DNA of 20,895 nt from contig CABQNA010000008.1 in assembly GCA_902465425.1 (NCBI GenBank), positions 1 through 20,895 on the forward strand, written 5' to 3'. Position 1 is the first letter of the stretch. Each line of letters starts with the position of its first letter. This DNA is from an uncultured Collinsella sp. Its GTDB lineage: Bacteria > Actinomycetota > Coriobacteriia > Coriobacteriales > Coriobacteriaceae. This document shows positions 15,888 through 20,895 of this stretch, one piece after another. The translations under genes were made by a program, and so were the position numbers. The notes beneath the pieces are model-generated. The model was given only the letters and a program-made list of their open reading frames with translations. It was not told where the DNA came from and did no database searches.

Positions 15888-15932
15888 AGGGAGACGCTGT
15901 CCTTTGTTGTGCGCAAGGGGCGGCGTCTCTTT
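15888..15932 (+). other. long leader hairpin upstream of degV
   Basis: Positions 15888-15902 and 15918-15932 form a 15-bp RNA stem including four G-U pairs, with a loop that can itself fold (TTG/CAA). The right arm ends in TCTCTTT. It lies 36 nt after the candidate -10 and about 80 nt before the degV start, so it could act as an attenuator or as an mRNA cap. No known riboswitch class was recognised. Confidence 0.5.
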
Positions 15933-16013
15933 GGCGCTTAGATGCCGTTGTGCAACAGCGCGGCGCGCGTGTCATGTATTGAAAAGCCAATGTCGAGATG
16001 GGTCGTGATAAGA

Positions 16014-16868
16014 ATGGGCAAGTATGTAATCGTGGTTGAGTCTGGGTCGGATGTGACGCCGGAGCTCTGCGAGCGCTACGGCATCGTGCGCGTGCCCATG
16101 CATGTCACGATTGGTGACGAGACCGTCGAGGACGGCTCGATCGATCCGCTCGAGATTTATTCGCGCTGCAACGAGTTTGGTGTGATGCCCAAGACCAGTG
16201 GCTGTTCGCCAGCGGATTTTGCGCATGTGTACGACCGCATCCATGCCGAGCAACCCGACGCGACTATTTTGCATCTTGCATATTCCGAGGCCACGACCTG
16301 TTCGCATCAGTCCTCTAAGATTGCGGCCCAGGGGCGCGACTACGTGTTCTCTATGGACACGCGTTTTGTCTCGGTGGGCCAGTCGCTCGTTGTCGTCGAG
16401 ACCGCCAAGTATATTGAGGCTCATCCCGATGCCACCGTCGACGAGATCTTTGCATTTACGAACTCCGTCATGGACCGCGTGCTGCTGGGCTTTGTTCCTA
16501 CGGACCTTGCCTTCCTTAAGGCGGGCGGTCGCTTGTCCAACGTCGCGTTCCTGGGCGCCCATCTGCTCAAGATTAAGCCCTGCATTGAGGTAACGGGCGG
16601 CAAGTTCGTGGCGACTAAGAAGTTCCGTGGCTCTATGCTCAAGTGCGCCCGCGCCTTTATTGACCACATGGTTGCGAAGGGCGAGATCGACTACTCGCAC
16701 ATTGGCCTGGCGTATTCGGTGGGCCTTTCCCAGGAGCTGCGCGATGATATGGAAGTCTATGCGCATGACCTGGGCTTTAAGGACGTTACCTGGACTCAGG
16801 TCGGCGGCGTCATCTCGAGCCATTGCGGCCCGACCGCCTTCGGCGCGGTGCTCACGCTCAAGGCGTAA
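16014..16868 (+). CDS. DegV family fatty-acid-binding protein
   Basis: A 284-residue protein of the DegV/FakB family, which binds a fatty acid and presents it to the kinase FakA for use in phospholipid synthesis. It starts KYVIVVESGSDVTPEL, the place where family members have the DSSADL motif. KTSGCSPADF (the Thr-Ser pair near the carboxylate), FVPTDLAFLKAGGRLS and the C-terminal VISSHCGPTAFGAV follow. All are typical of the two-domain fold. The usual LSSGLSGTYQSA segment is divergent here (LAYSEATTCSHQSS). ATG 16014 is preferred because it begins directly at the first strand; ATG 15990 is possible, and neither has a strong ribosome site. It lies between the PFL genes and pflA without obvious functional link. 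FakA is not in the window. Confidence 0.85.
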   Translation: MGKYVIVVESGSDVTPELCERYGIVRVPMHVTIGDETVEDGSIDPLEIYSRCNEFGVMPKTSGCSPADFAHVYDRIHAEQPDATILHLAYSEATTCSHQSSKIAAQGRDYVFSMDTRFVSVGQSLVVVETAKYIEAHPDATVDEIFAFTNSVMDRVLLGFVPTDLAFLKAGGRLSNVAFLGAHLLKIKPCIEVTGGKFVATKKFRGSMLKCARAFIDHMVAKGEIDYSHIGLAYSVGLSQELRDDMEVYAHDLGFKDVTWTQVGGVISSHCGPTAFGAVLTLKA

Positions 16869-16945
16869 GGCCTCAGGCGAGCGTTCTTCAGCCTGACATC
16901 TCGACGTAGACCCCAGCCATGGTGATGGGTGATAGATTAAAACGT

Positions 16946-16994
16946 GCCATTCTAGCCCGAGACGTTTAAACGCAAACGCATGGGCTAGAATGGC
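16946..16994. promoter_or_regulatory. 13-bp inverted repeat in front of pflA
   Basis: GCCATTCTAGCCC (16946-16958) and GGGCTAGAATGGC (16982-16994) are a perfect 13-bp inverted repeat. The 23-nt centre contains the palindrome CGTTTAAACG (16963-16972) and a tandem AACGCA pair (16969-16980). It ends 47 nt before the pflA start. A weak promoter (GTTTAA 16964-16969, 16 nt, TAGAAT 16986-16991) would have its -10 inside the right arm. It may be an operator or a leader hairpin. Confidence 0.5.
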
Positions 16995-17041
16995 TCTGGC
17001 ATTTTAATTGGTTGCATCCAAGGAGAGGCAAGGTAGCGCGA

Positions 17042-17860
17042 ATGGCAGAAATGACGCTTGAGGGTGTGGACGCTCATCCCGAGGACTCCGCGTTTGCCCT
17101 GGGCCGCGTACATTCGATTGAAACGATGGGTACGGTCGACGGACCCGGCATCCGCTTCGTAGTGTTTGTCCAAGGCTGTCCCATGCGCTGCGCGTATTGC
17201 CACAATCCCGATACCTGGTCTGTTAACGGCGGCACCATGGTGACCGTCGAACACCTGATGGATGAGTTCCAGAGTAACCACGAGTTCTATCGCAGCGGCG
17301 GAATTACGGTGTCCGGCGGCGAGCCGCTCCTGCAGCCTGAGTTTTTGGCCGACCTGTTCTGTGCAATGCACAACAACCCCGATGGTCGCGTGCATACTTG
17401 CCTTGACAGCTGCGGATATGCGTTTGACCCCAACCACCCCGAGAAGTTCGATGCCGTGCTCAACGAGACCGACATGGTACTGCTCGATATTAAGCATGCC
17501 GACCCGGTCGAGCATAAAAAGCTGACCGGTTGTGATCCCGCGCGCATCCTGGCGTTTGGCGATGAGCTTGCACGTCGTAAGATTAAGGTCGTTATCCGCC
17601 ACGTGGTGGTGCCGGGCATTACCGACACGGTGGAGGAGTGCGAGGCACTCGGTCGTCTGATCGCTCCATGGCACAACGTGGTGGGTTTGGAGATGCTGCC
17701 GTATCATACGATGGGTGTTGTCAAGTACGAGCAACTGGGCATTCCCTATAAGCTCGAGGGCGTGCCCCAGATGGATACCGCGCGCATGCCCGAGCTGCGC
17801 AACGCCGTCATGACGGGCATGAAAAAGCGCCGCGCCGAACTCAAAAACGCCATCGGCTAG
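17042..17860 (+). CDS. pflA: pyruvate formate-lyase activating enzyme
   Basis: This radical S-adenosylmethionine enzyme of 272 residues places the glycyl radical on pyruvate formate-lyase under anaerobic conditions. The iron-sulfur cluster motif is C46, C50 and C53 (QGCPMRCAYCHN). The preceding segment with ETMGTVDGPGIRFVVF is diagnostic of PflA, and ITVSGGEPLLQPEF is the SAM-binding GGE region. DSCGY and LLDIKH follow, and the C-terminal LPYHTMGVVKYEQLGIPY matches E. coli PflA. ATG 17042 is chosen, with AGGT 8 nt upstream; TTG 17012 would add ten residues. Its target glycine is on the separate 83-residue protein encoded at 15364, so the activase must dock on a two-chain enzyme. A 13-bp inverted repeat precedes it. 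Confidence 0.95.
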   Translation: MAEMTLEGVDAHPEDSAFALGRVHSIETMGTVDGPGIRFVVFVQGCPMRCAYCHNPDTWSVNGGTMVTVEHLMDEFQSNHEFYRSGGITVSGGEPLLQPEFLADLFCAMHNNPDGRVHTCLDSCGYAFDPNHPEKFDAVLNETDMVLLDIKHADPVEHKKLTGCDPARILAFGDELARRKIKVVIRHVVVPGITDTVEECEALGRLIAPWHNVVGLEMLPYHTMGVVKYEQLGIPYKLEGVPQMDTARMPELRNAVMTGMKKRRAELKNAIG

Positions 17861-17882
17861 CGAGCCATTTTCGCTCCCCAAA

Positions 17883-17915
17883 GGCACTCATTGGGGACAG
17901 ACTTAAATGAGCGCC
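17883..17915. repeat. REP-like hairpin, copy 2, with conserved 13-nt loop
   Basis: Arms GGCaCTCATT (17883-17892) and AATGAGcGCC (17906-17915) pair at 9 of 10 positions. The A.C mismatch is again six pairs from the loop. The loop GGGGACAGACTTA (17893-17905) differs from copy 1 (5457-5469) at three of 13 positions, while the stems share no sequence. Confidence 0.6.
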
Positions 17916-17951
17916 CCTGGGCACCAAGTTGATTGCCAAAGAGCCCCGTCA

Positions 17952-18018
17952 AGTTGCGGTGGAATAGTTCTTGTTTTTCGGCTTATGCCGCCCAAACAGG
18001 AACTATTTCACCGCAACT
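17952..18018. repeat. 67-bp near-perfect palindrome behind pflA
   Basis: Arms at 17952-17976 and 17994-18018 pair over 25 positions, with only two G-U pairs as RNA. The 17-nt centre holds an extra CGGC-TTAT-GCCG hairpin. There is no T-run directly after it (only GTTTTG at 18021), and it ends about 160 nt before the next gene. It may be a repeat element, a small RNA or a terminator. The rest of the gene-free stretch 17861-18176 holds the REP-like hairpin and a promoter. Confidence 0.65.
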
Positions 18019-18111
18019 GCGTTTTGGGTAGAGATGTGCAACAGAATTGGCAAAAATGCATAGAAACGCTTGTGGTTTCTTTAAAGACACCTTAAACGCC
18101 ACTGAATATCT

Positions 18112-18139
18112 TTGGAAAGAAATGCCTGCTCGGTATCAT
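18112..18139 (+). promoter_or_regulatory. promoter of the serine hydrolase gene
   Basis: TTGGAA (18112-18117) and TATCAT (18134-18139) are 16 nt apart and 38 nt upstream of the start codon, with an AT-rich upstream region. Confidence 0.45.
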
Positions 18140-18176
18140 GCTGCTCGTATATAAACGGTAGCAGTCAGGAGACCAC

Positions 18177-19295
18177 GTGCGAAACATCGCATCGCGGGAC
18201 GAGTATGTGCCGCAGCATGGCAGCAGATATAAGACGAAGGACACGTCTTCGCGTGGCCTTGCCGACACTCGCATCCGCGTGAGGAAGATTGCCGCCATTG
18301 GGATGCTAACGTCGGCGGTTATTATCCTCGGAATTACCGCCAAAACCTACGCGTCGGAGCGAATGGCACACTCAGATGCGTCAACGGTACAGACGCAAAA
18401 CAAAAAGGTCTCTGAATCTAAAGTCACCGCAAGTCAAACCCTGTCGACAGCGAACCTCAAGACGGGGCTTTCGAAGGCGGACTTTAACGATATTCCCTCA
18501 GGCGATACCGTGCAGACCTTCTCACTGGTTGATGACCAGATCCTCGCCCTGGAGGATGAGAACCTCGCCGCACTCCAGAATGCGCTTGACCAGGCGCAGG
18601 AGCTGGGCGATGTGGGCGTGGTGTTTTACGACCTGTCGAGCGGTAAGGGCGTGACGTATAACGCTGATGTCGAGGTGTACGGTGCGAGTAGCTACAAGGC
18701 ACTCTATGCGTTGTACATTTGCGAATCTCTGGTCGAGACGGGCCAGGTATCACCCGATGACTCCCTTGGCACCTATGGCGGTTACAGCATGGGCTGGCAG
18801 ATGGTACGCGACCTGATCGAAGCCGCGGTCGTTAATTCGGATAACGATTCGTTTATTGCGTTACGCGCGGCGTTTGACCATGCCGGTTACGAGGATTGGA
18901 TTGTCGGTCTTGGCATCGATTACGATACGGCACTGGATCCGATGAGTGATTTTCCGACCTACTGCCCGCGCACTTCTGCGAGGTTATGGCGTGAGATGAG
19001 CGAGTATCTGAGCATGGATACCGAGACTTCACAGTGGTTGTCGGGCCTTCTGGCATCAACATCGCGCTCATTTATTCGCGATGGCATTGCGGACGAGCAG
19101 GTTTTGGTGCGCAACAAGGCAGGCTGGATTAGCGAGGATGGTTACTATTCGACATGCGATGCAGGCCTCATCGACATCGATGGCCGTACCTATGTCATGA
19201 GCGTCATGACATCGATGCCATGGAGTGACCGTTCGAGCGAGGTTACGGCCGCGATTGCAAAGGCTCTGTTTGATACGCGAGCTGCACTGGCTTAG
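18177..19295 (+). CDS. membrane-anchored serine hydrolase, class A beta-lactamase fold
   Basis: The product has 372 residues. A basic N-terminus (1-37) precedes one hydrophobic helix (38-57), so the rest is probably outside the cell on a membrane anchor. Residues 60-115 are a Ser/Thr/Lys-rich spacer. The catalytic domain shows the three motifs of the fold in order: S171-S-Y-K174 (SxxK), SDN at 221-223, and K314-A-G in place of KTG. The deacylating Glu of true class A enzymes (ExxLN) was not found. It may therefore be a penicillin-binding or cell-wall-modifying hydrolase rather than a resistance enzyme. Start is GTG with AGGAG 5 nt upstream. It stands alone between pflA and mtnN. Substrate unknown. 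Confidence 0.82.
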   Translation: MRNIASRDEYVPQHGSRYKTKDTSSRGLADTRIRVRKIAAIGMLTSAVIILGITAKTYASERMAHSDASTVQTQNKKVSESKVTASQTLSTANLKTGLSKADFNDIPSGDTVQTFSLVDDQILALEDENLAALQNALDQAQELGDVGVVFYDLSSGKGVTYNADVEVYGASSYKALYALYICESLVETGQVSPDDSLGTYGGYSMGWQMVRDLIEAAVVNSDNDSFIALRAAFDHAGYEDWIVGLGIDYDTALDPMSDFPTYCPRTSARLWREMSEYLSMDTETSQWLSGLLASTSRSFIRDGIADEQVLVRNKAGWISEDGYYSTCDAGLIDIDGRTYVMSVMTSMPWSDRSSEVTAAIAKALFDTRAALA

Positions 19296-19373
19296 CGTGT
19301 TCGTTTGGCGAGGTCAAACAAAATGCTGGTACCATACCTTGGTTGAGAATTTCGTATAGGTTTGGGGAATGGT

Positions 19374-20114
19374 ATGGCTACCATCGCGATTATCGGTGCG
19401 CTCGAAAAAGAGATCATGCAGATTAAGGAAGAGCTGAGCGACGTTTGCGAGGCACGGGAGGCAGGCTTGACCGTTGTGAGCGGTGAGCTCGACGGCCTGA
19501 CAGTTGTCGCCACAACGGCGGGCATGGGCACGGTGAACGCCGCCGCTGCAACACAGCACCTCATTAGCAAGTATGCTCCGCAGGCTGTTGTGTTTTCGGG
19601 CATTGCGGGCGGTTTGAACCCCAAGCTCCATATCGACGACGTGGTCATTGGCAAACGCCTACGCTATCTGGATACCGATACCGCGCTTATCGCCGAGTCC
19701 GCACCGGGGCTCGAGGAGTTTGGCTCGACGCCCGCGCTGGTCGATATTGCCGCCGACGTGCTTGCTGAGCGTGGGTTTGTTGACGCTTCGAAAAATGCAG
19801 TCGCTTCGAACGAGGGCGCAAAGCAGTTCCTGGTCGGCACGATTGCCACGGGCAACCGCTTTGTGACGGGCGCCGCTATGCGCAATGATGCCATCGAGGC
19901 GACGCATGCCGATTGCGTCGGCATGGAGGGCGCGGCAATTGCCCATGTCGCAACCAAAAATGGTGTCGATTGCCTGGTGCTGCGTGCTATCAGCGATAAT
20001 TGTGACGAGGCATACGATGCGATTTGCGACCGCGAGTTTGACTTGTTCGAGTATGCCCGTACCGCGAGTGGCATTACGCTCGATATCGTTCGCCGTATCG
20101 CTGCTATCTATTAG
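19374..20114 (+). CDS. mtnN: 5'-methylthioadenosine/S-adenosylhomocysteine nucleosidase
   Basis: This cytoplasmic hydrolase (246 aa) cleaves adenine from methylthioadenosine, S-adenosylhomocysteine and 5'-deoxyadenosine. The start IAIIGALEKE gives the catalytic Glu 13. GMGTVNAAAATQ, VFSGIAGGL, VGMEGAAIAHV (Glu 185) and RAISDN (Asp 208) match the E. coli catalytic set Glu12, Glu174 and Asp197. ATG 19374 is chosen for alignment with the family and for GGGGA upstream. Since radical-SAM enzymes such as the nearby PflA release 5'-deoxyadenosine, a product this enzyme can remove, the neighbourhood is sensible. That link is inference. It is followed 38 nt later by engB, possibly as one transcript. 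Confidence 0.92.
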   Translation: MATIAIIGALEKEIMQIKEELSDVCEAREAGLTVVSGELDGLTVVATTAGMGTVNAAAATQHLISKYAPQAVVFSGIAGGLNPKLHIDDVVIGKRLRYLDTDTALIAESAPGLEEFGSTPALVDIAADVLAERGFVDASKNAVASNEGAKQFLVGTIATGNRFVTGAAMRNDAIEATHADCVGMEGAAIAHVATKNGVDCLVLRAISDNCDEAYDAICDREFDLFEYARTASGITLDIVRRIAAIY

Positions 20115-20152
20115 CGCGCTCTTTTGTAAAAACCTACGACCAAGGAGTGTCC

Positions 20153-20743
20153 ATGGCCGATTCCATTAACTATCAGCTTGCCAAGTTCGTCGCTAGCTAC
20201 GGCAAGGTTTCGCAGATCCCCGAGTCCACCTGTCCCGAGGTGAGCTTCGTTGGCCGCTCAAATGTGGGCAAGTCGTCCATCATGAACAAGCTCTTTGGCC
20301 GCAAGAACCTGGTGAAGGTTTCGAGCACGCCGGGCAAGACAAGCAACATCAATTTCTTCGAGGCCGACGACGTGCATTTTGTGGACCTGCCGGGCTACGG
20401 TTTCGCCCGTCGTTCCAAGGCCGAGCGCGACCGCTGGGCCGAGCTCATCGGCGACTTCTTCGACTCCGAGCGCAGCTTTAACTTGGTTGTGTCGCTAGTG
20501 GACATTCGCCATGACCCCAGTAAGCTCGACCATGACATGATCGACTACCTGCAGGGCAACGAGTTCAACTTTATCGTCTGCCTCACCAAGGCTGACAAGC
20601 TCAGCCGCACCCAGCAGGCCCGCCAGGCAGCTGCCATCAAAAAGCAACTCAACGTCCCGGCCGAGAACGTAATCATCACAAGCTCCCAAACCGGCACCGG
20701 CATCGACGAACTCAAGCGCCGCATTGCCGAGGCGTGCCTCTAG
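20153..20743 (+). CDS. engB: ribosome biogenesis GTP-binding protein YsxC/EngB
   Basis: A small TRAFAC GTPase (196 aa) needed for assembly of the large ribosomal subunit. G1 is GRSNVGKSS (34-42), the switch-I Thr lies in TPGKTSNINFF (59-69), G3 is DLPGYG (78-83), G4 is TKAD (145-148), and G5 is the SSQTGTG stretch near the C-terminus. The FARRSKAERDRW stretch after G3 is typical of EngB. Length is normal for the family (about 195-210). The ATG at 20153 has AAGGAG 5 nt upstream; a GTG at 20147 overlaps that site and is rejected. Confidence 0.95.
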   Translation: MADSINYQLAKFVASYGKVSQIPESTCPEVSFVGRSNVGKSSIMNKLFGRKNLVKVSSTPGKTSNINFFEADDVHFVDLPGYGFARRSKAERDRWAELIGDFFDSERSFNLVVSLVDIRHDPSKLDHDMIDYLQGNEFNFIVCLTKADKLSRTQQARQAAAIKKQLNVPAENVIITSSQTGTGIDELKRRIAEACL

Positions 20744-20895
20744 TAAGTGCTCCAGCCTAGCAAGAGCCCCCATCAATAAAATGCAGAACATCAGCCCGGC
20801 GACTTTCCAGAGCGTAGGTCCCTGTAGCCGCCGCCAGCGAAGTTAACGTAGGGGAGGCCAGGGGCTTTGCCCCCAAATCTTTCCGCAGGACGGCA
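20744..20895. other. gene-free end of window with hairpin and shared 15-mer
   Basis: No gene is supported. GGGGC-TTT-GCCCC (near 20860-20872) is a small stem followed by AAATCTTT, a weak terminator. CTTTCCGCAGGACGG (20879-20893) is the exact complement of 15682-15696 in the PFL terminator, so a terminator-associated repeat may begin here and continue beyond the window. Confidence 0.35.

Overview
The window looks like a chromosomal segment of an anaerobic, fermentative, GC-rich Gram-positive bacterium, most probably a member of the Coriobacteriia close to Collinsella. This is inferred from high GC in third codon positions, the pyruvate formate-lyase fermentation genes, a BceAB-like transporter and YsxC/EngB. 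No rRNA, tRNA, CRISPR array, complete insertion sequence or phage gene was seen.

Left part (1-5450): a minus-strand gene encodes one protein with an N-terminal NUDIX (MutT-like) hydrolase domain and a C-terminal Vsr-type endonuclease domain. It is divergent from a BceAB-type ABC transporter gene pair (ATPase plus 10-TM permease with a large extracellular domain). The permease gene converges on a class I DAHP synthase gene of aromatic amino acid synthesis, with a strong two-way hairpin terminator between them.

Middle part (5450-12850): a roughly 560-base gene-free stretch carries two repeat-like structures. It is followed by a minus-strand operon marR > ABC half-transporter > ABC half-transporter. 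The two exporter genes form a heterodimer with one degenerate and one canonical ATP site, and the genes overlap by 1-4 nt. On the plus strand, a short-chain dehydrogenase gene and a 2-keto-3-deoxygluconate permease gene (kdgT) suggest uptake and redox conversion of sugar acids.

Right part (12850-20895): a fermentation cluster. The pyruvate formate-lyase is split. A 683-residue catalytic body (PflB without its glycyl-radical C-terminus) is followed, after 85 nt with two hairpins, by an 83-residue stand-alone glycyl-radical domain protein. Next come a DegV-family fatty-acid-binding protein and the radical-SAM activase PflA, so body, radical domain and activase are encoded within 5 kb. Then follow a membrane-anchored serine hydrolase of the class A beta-lactamase fold, MTA/SAH nucleosidase (mtnN) and the ribosome-assembly GTPase EngB.

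The least explained signals are non-coding. Two hairpins 12 kb apart share a 13-nt loop (RGGGACAGRYTTA) and an A.C mismatch at the same place, but have unrelated stems. A 240-bp unit is bounded by 37-bp inverted repeats. There is a 67-bp near-perfect palindrome behind pflA and a 13-bp inverted repeat in front of it.
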